From Guptibacillus hwajinpoensis (lineage in GTDB: Bacteria > Bacillota > Bacilli > Bacillales > Bacillaceae_O): a DNA stretch of 64,000 bases. The translations under genes and the position numbers were made by a program. The DNA lies in the NCBI GenBank assembly GCA_016841765.1, contig JAENYN010000005.1:1-64000 (forward strand). Direction: 5' to 3'. Shown here piece by piece: positions 18,116 to 26,162 of the stretch (its first letter is position 1; each line of letters opens with the position of its first letter). Under the pieces are notes generated by a model. The model was not told where the DNA came from, made no database searches, and saw only the letters and a program-made list of their open reading frames with translations.

Positions 18116-18634
18116 TTATCCCTTTTCTTTCAAAAGCTTCTTCGATTCTTCAATAAATGCCGGAATATCATCCGGATTACGGCTTGAAACAAAGTTGCGG
18201 TCAACAACCACTTCTTCATCAAATACGTTTGCACCTGCATATTTCAAATCGGTTTGAATGGACTTGTACCCGGTCACATTCCGGCCTCTCAGCACTTCTG
18301 CAGTAATGAGGAGCTGCGGCCCATGACAGATCATCAGCACGGGTTTATCTTTATATACAAAGTGCCTTGCGAAATCGACATACCTTTCATCGGCGCGGAG
18401 TTGATCTGGCGAGAACCCGCCGGGAATGAGAAGGGCGTCAAAGTCACAAGGGGAAGCATTATCGATGGATGCATCAGCGGTAGCTGTCACCTTCCCCTGC
18501 TTCCCTTTTAGTTCTTCATCTTGCTGTTTGCTGATCACTGTTATGTCATGGCCCTCTTTTTTGAGTGCCTCCACTGGTTTTTCATATTCGACGTCTTCAA
18601 AATAAGGAGCAAGCAGTACTGCGACTTTACTCAT
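18116..18634 (-). CDS. PfpI/DJ-1 family protein
   Basis: Product of 172 aa, a complete PfpI-type domain. The nucleophile elbow is M-I-C103-H104-G-P-Q, the Cys-His pair of this family, and Glu17 is a plausible third active-site residue. Relatives include the YfkM/GSP18 general stress protein of B. subtilis, PfpI proteases and YajL-like deglycases; which activity applies cannot be told. A strong AGGAGG site precedes the ATG. It is divergent from the ferritin-like gene. Confidence 0.88.
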   Translation of the reverse strand: MSKVAVLLAPYFEDVEYEKPVEALKKEGHDITVISKQQDEELKGKQGKVTATADASIDNASPCDFDALLIPGGFSPDQLRADERYVDFARHFVYKDKPVLMICHGPQLLITAEVLRGRNVTGYKSIQTDLKYAGANVFDEEVVVDRNFVSSRNPDDIPAFIEESKKLLKEKG

Positions 18635-18719
18635 TTTACCGTCCTCCTATTATAAAAAATTCTACCTTTATTTGTTACCACTATACAGATTGGAATAAAC
18701 TCCAGACAAAAGTTTGTCC

Positions 18720-18744
18720 GTTTTAAATAACTTAAAACGGGTAT
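18720..18744 (+). promoter_or_regulatory. Sigma-B-type promoter of the ferritin-like gene
   Basis: GTTTTA (18720-18725), 13-base spacer, GGGTAT (18739-18744), 43 bases before the start codon. This fits the sigma-B pattern GTTTAA-N12-15-GGGWAW closely. Confidence 0.7.
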
Positions 18745-18787
18745 CTTTACTAGTGGAGACAAAATTATTTAGGAGAGTGATTTTGTA

Positions 18788-19222
18788 ATGGATCAAAAAA
18801 TGCAGGAATTAATTGACGGACTCAACGAAGACCTTGCAAATGAATATGCAGCAACGATTATGTATACGTATAACGCAGCTGTCGTTTCCGGAATCCACCG
18901 CCAATCGCTAAAGCCATTCTTTGAAAGCGAAATTCCAGATGAACAGGGACACGCCCTTTACCTTTCTGAGAAAATCAAAACGTTGGGCGGAACACCGACG
19001 ACAACTCCAAAAGAAGTGAAACAGGTAACAGAAGTTAAAGAAATGCTGGAGCAAGCATATAATGCAGAAAAAGATACAATCGACCGTTATGAAAAACGTA
19101 AACAGCAAGCTTCAGAACTCAGATTGACCGAGCTTGTTGTCAAGCTTGAAGACATGATTTCAGATGAAACGACTCATAAGGAAGAAATGGAGCGCATCCT
19201 GAACGATCCGTTGTTCAAGTAA
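18788..19222 (+). CDS. Ferritin-like (bacterioferritin/Dps-type) protein
   Basis: Product of 144 aa, predicted four-helix bundle. Candidate diiron ligands are Glu19, Glu52-x-x-His55, Glu94 and Glu127-x-x-His130, the classic E...ExxH...E...ExxH spacing. Likely role: iron storage or peroxide-linked iron oxidation. The sigma-B-type promoter upstream suggests general-stress expression. AGGAGAG lies ~12 bases before the ATG, slightly far but with no better start. Confidence 0.85.
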   Translation: MDQKMQELIDGLNEDLANEYAATIMYTYNAAVVSGIHRQSLKPFFESEIPDEQGHALYLSEKIKTLGGTPTTTPKEVKQVTEVKEMLEQAYNAEKDTIDRYEKRKQQASELRLTELVVKLEDMISDETTHKEEMERILNDPLFK

Positions 19223-19236
19223 TTGTTCCTTTATGA

Positions 19237-19266
19237 AAGCCCGCCGTTTTGACGGCGGGCTTTTTG
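19237..19266 (+). terminator. Terminator of the ferritin-like gene
   Basis: Stem AAGCCCGCCGT/ACGGCGGGCTT with TTTT tail. Confidence 0.93.
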
Positions 19267-19342
19267 TATGGAAATTGAAGGAAAGGTAGACTGTGCCTCT
19301 AAACAGAGGTGGATCCACATTACAGGCATGACAGACTGCTTC

Positions 19343-19440
19343 TCGTGCCTATATTCAGAGCTGAACACACATTATAGGCACACCACACTGTTTCCCGTGC
19401 CTATATTCAAAACAGATCTTACATTGACGGCTGTATAGCG
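19343..19440. repeat. GGCAC/GTGCC hairpin array with 52-bp period
   Basis: Two full units and a partial third, starting with ATTACAGGCA (19350), ATTATAGGCA and ATTGACGGC, spaced exactly 52 bp. Each carries an inverted repeat AGGCAY...CGTGCCTATA. The sequence differs from the array at 17.6 kb but the period and design (hairpin plus spacer) are the same. It lies between convergent genes. A related array is at 43.3 kb. Confidence 0.8.
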
Positions 19441-19518
19441 CCTGCTCTAACCAGCCAAATGAGTCCAAAACCCGAGCCCCTGACTTCGTCCCCCCGATTG
19501 TCCTGAAGAAGTATTGCC

Positions 19519-19602
19519 TTTTACTGTCCAATTCACTGACTTTACTGTCGAGTTCTTGCATTTTACTGTCCAATTCAGCGACTTTACTGTCCAACTCGAT
19601 AA
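19519..19602. repeat. Four 21-bp tandem units
   Basis: TTACTGTCC-type units start at 19521, 19542, 19563 and 19584, exactly 21 bp apart. On the minus strand they would read as a seven-residue peptide repeat E-L-D-S-K-x-x in an open frame (19355-19630), but there is no convincing ribosome binding site and the frame runs into the hairpin array. A two-unit relative is at 43505-43540. Confidence 0.75.
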
Positions 19603-19668
19603 ACTCCCAAAGCCGTGGCAGATTACCCACAAAAAGAAATTTAATAGTACGCTAAACACCAAAAAAAC

Positions 19669-19693
19669 AATCCCAGCCGCATCGGCTGGGATT
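19669..19693 (-). terminator. Terminator of the cst operon
   Basis: Stem AATCCCAGCC/GGCTGGGATT, followed on the minus strand by GTTTTTTTGG. Confidence 0.9.
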
Positions 19694-19762
19694 GCTGTAT
19701 TCGCTCTGTATCAATAGTGGTAAGTGGAGTGAAAAAAATCAATCAAACAACGATTGTTTTAG

Positions 19763-20896
19763 TTAGGCAGTATGGTGAACAGCACAGCGGTTCGGACCGA
19801 TTTCAAGTTCTTGCTGCTTCTCGATATCGGCATCCATTTCCCCGCGGTTGATCGCAACGATTTCTTCGAAGTTCGGAGGTGTGTCGGTGCTTGCGGAAGC
19901 TGCAACATGATCGACGAACTCATCTTCTGATTTATTCATCATGATTTCATTGCGCTCACGGATATGGCCAAGCGATTCACCGATATATCCTTCGCTGTTC
20001 ACTTCTTCATCAAAGTCGGCATAGTGGGCAGGAAGTACGATGACTTCATCACCGATTTCAGCAACTTTCTCATAAACTGTTTCGTAAAGGTCTTTCGCCC
20101 ATTCGCGCACTTTTCCGCCAAGGTCCGGACGGCCAAGTCCGCTAACGAAAATTGTATCCCCGGAGAATAGAACTTTATCATTTACGAAGAATGATACGCT
20201 TCCTGGTGTATGGCCAGGTGTTTTAACAGCCAGTACTTCAAGTTTTACATTTTCAAATTCAATTTTGTCATGGTTTTCAAGGGCTTCGAAGTCGAATGTT
20301 GCCCCTTCACTCTTCATGAGGTAGTATTTTGCACCGGTGTCTTCTGCAAGCTCGCGGCCGCCGGAAATGTGGTCGGCATGCAAGTGTGAATCGACGATGT
20401 GAGTGATTTTCACATTGTCAGCTGCAGCTGCTTCTTTATATTCTTCTGTGAAGCGGGCCGGGTCGACAACGACTGCTTCATCGCCGGATACGACCATGTA
20501 AGAAAGACAGCCTTTCCCTACACGCACAAATTGGTAAACCTTGATGTCTTGATCCTGATATACTTCTGTTTTATACAGGTATTCGCTCCAGGATTTCATG
20601 CCGCCTTCAAGGAACCTTGTGTCAAGGCCTTCTTCGCTGACCATTTCTGCAACCATTTTTGAAGATCCTTCTTTGGCGCAGACAACGACGATTTCCTTAT
20701 CTTTTGGCAGTTTATCCATTACTTCGTCTACTCCGTCGATTAGATCGAAGTATGGGATGTTCAAGTACTCAAGCTTCTGTCCTTCGACTTTCCAGTCACT
20801 GAAGTCAGACTCATTGCGGACATCAAAGATGAACAATTCTTCACCGCTGTTGATCTTGTCAAAAAGTTCTCCTGCTTTAATTGGTTTTACACTCAT
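19763..20896 (-). CDS. Rhodanese-MBL fusion, persulfide-processing hydrolase
   Basis: Product of 377 aa. An N-terminal rhodanese domain (about residues 1-110, Cys73 in VVVCAKEG) precedes a metallo-beta-lactamase domain with H171-x-H173-x-D175-H176, His229 in TPGHTPGS and Asp247, as in persulfide dioxygenases and CstB/YrkH-type proteins. Likely role: oxidation or transfer of sulfane sulfur from low-molecular-weight persulfides. The domain order (rhodanese first) is that of YrkH rather than staphylococcal CstB. It is the last gene of the CstR-controlled operon, with a GGGGGA ribosome binding site. Confidence 0.87.
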   Translation of the reverse strand: MSVKPIKAGELFDKINSGEELFIFDVRNESDFSDWKVEGQKLEYLNIPYFDLIDGVDEVMDKLPKDKEIVVVCAKEGSSKMVAEMVSEEGLDTRFLEGGMKSWSEYLYKTEVYQDQDIKVYQFVRVGKGCLSYMVVSGDEAVVVDPARFTEEYKEAAAADNVKITHIVDSHLHADHISGGRELAEDTGAKYYLMKSEGATFDFEALENHDKIEFENVKLEVLAVKTPGHTPGSVSFFVNDKVLFSGDTIFVSGLGRPDLGGKVREWAKDLYETVYEKVAEIGDEVIVLPAHYADFDEEVNSEGYIGESLGHIRERNEIMMNKSEDEFVDHVAASASTDTPPNFEEIVAINRGEMDADIEKQQELEIGPNRCAVHHTA

Positions 20897-20954
20897 GTTT
20901 TCATTTCCCCCTTGAAATATTGTTTGACCAAACTTTCTCCCAAGTATTACTGAA

Positions 20955-21254
20955 TTAGTCCAGGTCCCCTGTCCAAGACATGAGGCCGCCTTCCATATTC
21001 TTCACCTGATAACCTCTGCTTTCAAGAAGCTGAGCCCCAAGTGAACTGCGGTTTCCTGATCGGCAAACGACAATATATTCTTTTCCTTTGTCCAGTTGAT
21101 CCAGATTCTGCAGCAAAAAGCTGAGCGGGATGTTAATGGAACCAGGAATTTTTCCAGCAGCGAACTCATAAGGTTCGCGCACATCCAAAATGTTCAATCC
21201 TTCTGTTTTATGAAGCTCATTCACTGTTGTCGGTGTAATATCCATTACTGGCAT
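20955..21254 (-). CDS. Single-domain rhodanese
   Basis: Product of 99 aa comprising one rhodanese domain with the active-site loop C64-R-S-G-N-R-S. It transfers sulfane sulfur between thiols. A TTG nine bases upstream also opens the frame, but ATG at 21254 has the better spacing from AGAGAGG. It lies between two other sulfur-transfer genes in the cst operon. Confidence 0.88.
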   Translation of the reverse strand: MPVMDITPTTVNELHKTEGLNILDVREPYEFAAGKIPGSINIPLSFLLQNLDQLDKGKEYIVVCRSGNRSSLGAQLLESRGYQVKNMEGGLMSWTGDLD

Positions 21255-21297
21255 ATCCTTCAATCCTCTCTGAATTCAATTATGTTGTTTTTCGTTC

Positions 21298-21675
21298 TTA
21301 AACCCGCTGGCCCTGCCAGGCTGACATGCCGCCTCTTACATTGGCCACTTTTTCAAAACCTAACTTTTTCAGTTTTTTAGAAGCGACCCCGCTTCTATTG
21401 CCGCTCTGGCAAATGAGAACAAGCTCTTTATCCTTGGGCAGCTCAGAAACGCGTGCCTGGATCTGCTGCAGCGGAACATTTTTGAACTTCTTGATATGGC
21501 CGCTTTTGAATTCGCCCGGAGTACGTACATCAATGTAATAGGCGTTCTTGCTGTTCTTTTTCATTTCATCTGCGAGTTCAGCTGTTGTCAGCTGGCGCAC
21601 TCCTTTGGCAGGGGCTGAACGTTTAATGAAAAGAAATACGACAAGCCCTAATGCGATAATCCAAATCCAATCCAA
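21298..21675 (-). CDS. Membrane-anchored rhodanese
   Basis: Product of 125 aa with an N-terminal membrane segment (about residues 2-17) and a rhodanese domain carrying C89-Q-S-G-N-R-S. I prefer a TTG start at 21675 because AAGGGAAG lies seven bases before it; an ATG at 21693 in the same frame has no ribosome binding site and would add six residues. Together with the neighbouring soluble rhodanese it would give membrane-side and cytosolic sulfur carriers. First gene after the operator-promoter at 21729-21770. Confidence 0.85.
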   Translation of the reverse strand: MDWIWIIALGLVVFLFIKRSAPAKGVRQLTTAELADEMKKNSKNAYYIDVRTPGEFKSGHIKKFKNVPLQQIQARVSELPKDKELVLICQSGNRSGVASKKLKKLGFEKVANVRGGMSAWQGQRV

Positions 21676-21728
21676 TAGAAATCTTCCCTTCATTATAAAG
21701 TTATTACGTTAAAAAACATCGTTACCAT

Positions 21729-21770
21729 TACCCCTATGGGTATAATATTAAATGAAAAAAATTTTGTCAA
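21729..21770 (-). promoter_or_regulatory. Sigma-A promoter with overlapping CstR operator (rhodanese operon)
   Basis: On the minus strand TTGACA (21770-21765), 17-base spacer, TATTAT (21747-21742). The palindrome TACCCCTATGGGTA (21729-21742) begins at the -10 and covers the transcription start. Its half-sites match those known for CstR/CsoR-family regulators. Confidence 0.8.
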
Positions 21771-21881
21771 CCCTTTTTTGCCCTTTTAAAAAATAGGCCG
21801 ACAAACAGATTTCAATGCCTGCCTGATCATTGCTTCAATGCACACCCAACAATAGACTTAACAGGAAAAGTATTCCGCCCT

Positions 21882-22142
21882 TTATCTGCTGCGGATCAGC
21901 AAGTTAATGGCCTCTTCCACACTCTCGCTGCTTTCTTCACCTGATTCTTCTTGCTGCACGATACAATGTTGAAGGTTCTGTCCGAGAATGTGCCCCATTG
22001 CCCGGTCAAGCGCTGAACGTGATGCCGTCAGCTGCGTGATGACATCTTTGCACTCTTTCTCATCCTCCATCATGCGGATAATTCCGCGAATTTGCCCCTC
22101 AACACGCTTTAAACGATTTTTGATCTCAGGAGCATATTCCAT
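21882..22142 (-). CDS. cstR: CstR-type persulfide-sensing repressor
   Basis: Product of 86 aa, DUF156/CsoR family. Cys31 (KECKD) and Cys60 (LQHC) fall at the numbers of the two reactive cysteines of Staphylococcus aureus CstR. The residue four before the second Cys is Asn56 where copper-sensing CsoR has a His ligand, so this is a sulfur sensor and not a copper sensor. It should release its operators when the cysteines form a polysulfide bridge. It has its own operator-promoter and precedes the rhodanese genes. Confidence 0.9.
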   Translation of the reverse strand: MEYAPEIKNRLKRVEGQIRGIIRMMEDEKECKDVITQLTASRSALDRAMGHILGQNLQHCIVQQEESGEESSESVEEAINLLIRSR

Positions 22143-22219
22143 CGCATTTCCTCCTCAATATTAAATTACAGAAAGTTGTTTTCATCTTCTTATTCTAGTT
22201 GCCGAAACAACATTCATTT

Positions 22220-22262
22220 ATACCTGTAAGGGTATTATAGCAATCGTGGATATGGTTGTCAA
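22220..22262 (-). promoter_or_regulatory. Sigma-A promoter with overlapping CstR operator (cstR)
   Basis: On the minus strand TTGACA (22262-22257), 17-base spacer, TATAAT (22239-22234), a perfect sigma-A promoter. The palindrome ATACCTGTAAGGGTAT (22220-22235) overlaps the -10 and start region, implying autoregulation. Confidence 0.82.
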
Positions 22263-22290
22263 ATCGTGATGTGTTTTGTTTTTTCAGCAT

Positions 22291-22318
22291 AAAAATTGCC
22301 TGGCAATTGCCAGGCAAT
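22291..22318 (-). terminator. Terminator of the ecsABC operon
   Basis: Near-perfect palindrome ATTGCCTGGCA/TGCCAGGCAAT followed by TTTT on the minus strand. Confidence 0.85.
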
Positions 22319-22329
22319 CATTCACAACA

Positions 22330-23052
22330 TTAGCTCCCGGTTTTTTCGGCAAAATACCTCATCCTGTATCCGTTCAGTGCGGTTTCACCGAGGTGGCCGA
22401 GAAGCCTGTAGTTGGCCGCCGCACCTGCTGCTGCACCGATGACCGGCAGGAGCTGGATCATTTTTGCTATGTCAAGATAGTCCCGGTATTCCTGCTGGAA
22501 CGTTTTCCAATCGATTGACGGCACCTCCGCCTTCTCTTCATCCCAGTTGGCAAGCCTCCCGAAGATTTCACGCTGATGATCGGTGCTCGAAAATGCAAGC
22601 TGGAACAAATATAAGAGGTAGATCCGTTCTTCATATTGATTGGTGTCATATCCGTGGATTTCGGCCGTTTCAAATAAAAACTTCATTTTCAGCATCAAGA
22701 GAAGCGGGAAATCGGCAGCACCAAGGACAATGCCGCCGAACCCGGTGCCCGCTCCCTCTGCTGCCGCAGTTTTCCGATAAAAAGCCAGACGCCTGTGGAT
22801 CAATGTTTCTTTCCCTTCCAGGCTGTCGGGAATGGAAGCAAAGGGGCTGCCGATTATGTTTGATCCGGCCAGCACCGCATCGATCATGCTTTTAACCGCC
22901 CCTGTCACCGCTTCGTGCACTCTGTCAGGTATCTTCTCATTTATGGAAAGTTGAACTTGCTTTGACATGCGGCCAAGCATCGACGGCCTTTTTTCCAACC
23001 GGCGCTGCCATCTTTCCAACTCTTCGAACGCCTTTCGTTCGTAAGCATTCAT
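22330..23052 (-). CDS. ecsC: EcsC family protein
   Basis: Product of 240 aa, an EcsC-domain protein. It has glycine/alanine-rich hydrophobic stretches (GTGFGGIVLGAADFPLLLMLK and LLPVIGAAAGAAANYRLLG) typical of the family, which is membrane-associated and of unknown biochemical role. It is the third gene of ecsA-ecsB-ecsC. Start MNAYERK lies 25 bp after ecsB; a longer frame would overlap ecsB. The GGAGGCGG site is rather far (about 13 bases). Confidence 0.88.
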   Translation of the reverse strand: MNAYERKAFEELERWQRRLEKRPSMLGRMSKQVQLSINEKIPDRVHEAVTGAVKSMIDAVLAGSNIIGSPFASIPDSLEGKETLIHRRLAFYRKTAAAEGAGTGFGGIVLGAADFPLLLMLKMKFLFETAEIHGYDTNQYEERIYLLYLFQLAFSSTDHQREIFGRLANWDEEKAEVPSIDWKTFQQEYRDYLDIAKMIQLLPVIGAAAGAAANYRLLGHLGETALNGYRMRYFAEKTGS

Positions 23053-23077
23053 GTATGTGATCCCGCCTCCAATTTGT

Positions 23078-24292
23078 TCATATGGAAATGCGCTTTTCCG
23101 TATATTGATACACAAACAGATAGCTGAATAAAAGCCCAATAATAAGCAAAGCAGCAGCGGGCATCCACGGCAGTGTCATAAAAGCGGCTGGTGCGATCAG
23201 AATGCTTTCAAATGCGAGCAGCCGGAACAACAGGGCAAGAAAAGATTTTTTCCTGTACGTTCCCTGAACAGGATAAAGATCAAGCCAAATCTTCGCGGCA
23301 TGGTGGCGCCAGAGCGGCCTGACTTGAAAAGCGGTCAGAGCGATAAATATAACAAAAGCAATCCCTTTGCCGACTGTGTACGGCACCGCATATACAGCGA
23401 TGAATCCGATTGCCGCCAGCCTCAGATAGATGCCGAGATATTCACCTGTCCTGATGAACGACCGTATATACAAATAGCGGTATGTCGTTTCTTTAGAGTA
23501 TGGAACGCTTGATGCAACCCAATTGAGCCACTTTCTCGGTTTCAACCTGTTCGACATGCCCGGTACATCCGTGAACAGGTTGGCGAGCCGGTAAAAACGT
23601 GACATCCGATGGTTCTCGGCTTCCACAAGCAGGTCCCATTTCAGCGTATGCTTTTGCCTGGCTGAAAAGTCTTCATATAATAGGAAACCCGCCATCAAAA
23701 CAACCATGATCATTATAAAAATCCACGGAGCCTGTGAAAACAGCAGATAAACGAACACAAAGTTGATCGCTGTCCGAATCGTCTTTTCTCCAAGGCGCAG
23801 CATCGGGTCTCGCACATAAAAAAGATACCAGGCCAGCAATTGGTTCCATCCTTTTACGATTAACAAGATAAGCCCATAAACTGCATATTGTCCGGCCGTC
23901 ACCTCCGCTGTGCGGAAATAAAGCGGCGCCAGTGCGGCGACAACGAAAATCAGCAAATACACCTGCAGCGAGTAGCTGAACAGCACCGATTTTTGAAAAT
24001 AATTGCGCAGCCGGGTCTCAAGCGGCAGCAAAAATACAAGGTCAGGTTCTTTTAAAAAGGTGAAAATCGGGCTGTACGTCAGGAGAAGACCGATTATGAC
24101 GGCTGCAAGCAAAGCAGCCGGAAAATCGGGAGAAACTCCCGCCAGCCATTTTTGATAATAAAAAGCGCCCGCCCCAAGGCCGAAAATCAGCACAAACTTG
24201 ATATGATCATTCAGGATGTAACGGCCATAACGCTTTGTTTCAGAAAAGAATGACTCCAGCCGTTTTCTCCATAACTGGTCAATTTCATTCAT
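23078..24292 (-). CDS. ecsB: EcsB, ABC transporter membrane subunit
   Basis: Product of 404 aa with about eight to ten membrane segments. It is the permease partner of EcsA; loss of Ecs in B. subtilis affects exoenzyme secretion, competence and RasP-dependent intramembrane proteolysis. The start at MNEIDQ is preferred to an ATG two codons earlier because AAAGGAAG has correct spacing only for the former. It overlaps ecsA by 8 bp. Confidence 0.9.
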   Translation of the reverse strand: MNEIDQLWRKRLESFFSETKRYGRYILNDHIKFVLIFGLGAGAFYYQKWLAGVSPDFPAALLAAVIIGLLLTYSPIFTFLKEPDLVFLLPLETRLRNYFQKSVLFSYSLQVYLLIFVVAALAPLYFRTAEVTAGQYAVYGLILLIVKGWNQLLAWYLFYVRDPMLRLGEKTIRTAINFVFVYLLFSQAPWIFIMIMVVLMAGFLLYEDFSARQKHTLKWDLLVEAENHRMSRFYRLANLFTDVPGMSNRLKPRKWLNWVASSVPYSKETTYRYLYIRSFIRTGEYLGIYLRLAAIGFIAVYAVPYTVGKGIAFVIFIALTAFQVRPLWRHHAAKIWLDLYPVQGTYRKKSFLALLFRLLAFESILIAPAAFMTLPWMPAAALLIIGLLFSYLFVYQYTEKRISI

Positions 24293-25028
24293 TTTCATCT
24301 TCCTTTGTCAGCTGCAGGTAAATATCGTCAAGTGACGCCTGCGGCATGTTGAATTGGTTCCGCAACTCTTGAAGTGTCCCGTTGGCCCGCACCTTGCCAT
24401 CATGGAGGATCACGAACCGGTCGCAGTATTTTTCCGCAGTGGAGAGGATGTGGGTGGACATGAGTACACCTGCTCCCTCATCCTTCATCTTCATCATCAA
24501 ATCAAGAAAGGATTGGATTCCGACCGGATCGAGGCCGACAAACGGTTCGTCGACAATATATAATGAAGGCTGGACGAGGAATGCGCACATGATCATCACC
24601 TTTTGCCGCATCCCTTTTGAAAAATGGACCGGAAACCATTTTAATTTTTTCTCCATCCTGAATTCCTTCAATAAATACGGAAGCCGTTCTTCGAACACTT
24701 TCTTATCGAGCCCATATGCCATTGCCGTCAATTCGAGATGCTCCTGCAATGTCAATTCATCATATAATATTGGGGTCTCCGGAATATATGTAAAATGGGA
24801 TCGGTAATCATCCGGGTTTTCCTTAAACGTTTCGCCTTCAATCGTGACCGTTCCGCTTCTCGGTTCCATTAGTCCGATGATATGTTTGATGGTTGTGCTT
24901 TTTCCGGCTCCATTCAATCCAATCAATCCGACTATTTCATTTCTGTTCACATCAAAACGGACGTCATGGAGGACTGCCTTTTTGGAGTAGCCGCCAGTTA
25001 TCCCGTTAATCGATAGTAAATCGGCCAT
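24285..25028 (-). CDS. ecsA: EcsA, ABC transporter ATPase
   Basis: Product of 247 aa. Walker A is GLNGAGKS at residues 37-44 and Walker B is LYIVDEPF. The signature motif is degenerate (FSKGM rather than LSGGQ), as is usual for EcsA. Start ATG at 25028 follows AGAAGGG by five bases; a GTG two codons upstream is less likely. First gene of the ecs operon, divergent from hit. Confidence 0.93.
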   Translation of the reverse strand: MADLLSINGITGGYSKKAVLHDVRFDVNRNEIVGLIGLNGAGKSTTIKHIIGLMEPRSGTVTIEGETFKENPDDYRSHFTYIPETPILYDELTLQEHLELTAMAYGLDKKVFEERLPYLLKEFRMEKKLKWFPVHFSKGMRQKVMIMCAFLVQPSLYIVDEPFVGLDPVGIQSFLDLMMKMKDEGAGVLMSTHILSTAEKYCDRFVILHDGKVRANGTLQELRNQFNMPQASLDDIYLQLTKEDENE

Positions 25029-25726
25029 AAACACCCTTCTTTCTATAACCTGTCATCAGTATCAGTTTATCAAATTCCCGCTGAGTTAACAGCATCCTAC
25101 AGTTGGAAAGCATCGAATATGGGGACTGCCGGCTTTCTTAAATAAACGGCAAATCGAATGCATAACATGAAGCAGACTGGACAAATTAAGTTATGAAGAG
25201 GAGCAAGAACCAAATCACTTACTTCTGACACTGCTGCTAAAAGAGAAATGGAGATGATCGCATTGGACAATGTGATGATCCATTAATCATTCCGGTTTTA
25301 AACTTGGAAATGAGGTGTCTCTGAAAGACAGTTCAGTATGATGAACCCATATCATTTTTTAAAAGATGAAATGAGGTGTCTGTTAAAGGCATTGTAAGCT
25401 GAGGTGATTTTCAAGGTGCTGCTTGCAGCGGCAACAAGAAAATAAACCTGTGTTCTTCTCTTCTTCCCCCACAAGGCAGGATGCTTCCGCATCCTGCCTT
25501 TTCAGTGTTATTATCCAGTGTCGCCAAGTGCCGCCTGCGGAATGCCTCTCACTTCGGTTGAATCCCTCAAAAAGGTAAAATAATTTGCAGCGGAGATCAA
25601 CTTTCCATGTATATTGATTGCAAATATTCTTCCATCTTCCTCCTAATTTGAATGGATCAAAGTTGAACTCCGGCCGCCAACCCGCTAACATGAAAAGAAA
25701 AAGACTTTGCTGAAAGGGTGACCAAA
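25029..25726. other. Intergenic region between ecsA and hit
   Basis: 698 bp between divergent genes. It must hold both promoters. GAAATGAGGTGTCT occurs twice (near 25308 and 25369), each in a short frame ending in E-M-R-C-L. Candidate peptides of 13-19 residues can be read, for example 25340-25399, but none is convincing. A plus-strand hairpin terminator at 25473 has no gene before it. Confidence 0.4.
25473..25503 (+). terminator. Orphan hairpin terminator between ecsA and hit
   Basis: Stem AAGGCAGGATGC/GCATCCTGCCTT, loop TTCC, tail TTC. The stem is twelve perfect pairs. On the plus strand no gene precedes it, so it may end a small RNA or a short leader. Confidence 0.7.
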
Positions 25727-26149
25727 ATGTCTGATTGTATATTCTGCAAAATAATTGAAGGTGAAATCCCGTCCGCCAAAGTGTATGAAGATGAACATGT
25801 CTTTTCGTTCCTTGACATCTCGCAGGTGACAAAAGGCCATACGCTTGTCATTCCAAAAGAACACCATAAAGATGTCTATGAGCTGCCGCCGGAGGTTGCC
25901 GCCAATGTCTTTGCGGCTGTCCCCAAAATCGCGAATGCGATTAAAAAACAATACGATCCAATTGGCTTGAACGTCCTGAACAACAACGGGGAATCCGCCG
26001 GCCAATCCGTCTTCCACTTCCACATCCACCTGCTCCCACGATACGGAAAAGGCGACGGCTTCGGTGCTGTATGGGAGGCACATAACAGCGACTATACCCC
26101 TGAACAGCTGCAAAACATCGCCCGGACAATTGCAGATGGAATCGAATAA
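25727..26149 (+). CDS. hit: HIT family nucleotide-binding protein
   Basis: Product of 140 aa, HINT-type purine nucleotide hydrolase. The histidine triad is H97-F-H99-I-H101 and the N-terminal CIFC pair can bind zinc. The preferred start is the ATG (MSDCIFC), with AAAGGGTG six bases before it; a GTG nine bases earlier overlaps that site. It is divergent from ecsA, as in B. subtilis. Confidence 0.94.
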   Translation: MSDCIFCKIIEGEIPSAKVYEDEHVFSFLDISQVTKGHTLVIPKEHHKDVYELPPEVAANVFAAVPKIANAIKKQYDPIGLNVLNNNGESAGQSVFHFHIHLLPRYGKGDGFGAVWEAHNSDYTPEQLQNIARTIADGIE

Positions 26150-26162
26150 GCTACATACCAAG

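Noticed and set aside
19355-19630. Coiled-coil protein with E-L-D-S-K repeats (minus strand)
   Set aside because: No usable ribosome binding site, the frame crosses the hairpin array, and a related 21-bp repeat at 43.5 kb lies in a broken frame.
21882-22142. Copper-sensing CsoR
   Set aside because: The His ligand four residues before the second Cys is Asn56, and the downstream genes are sulfurtransferases, not copA/copZ.
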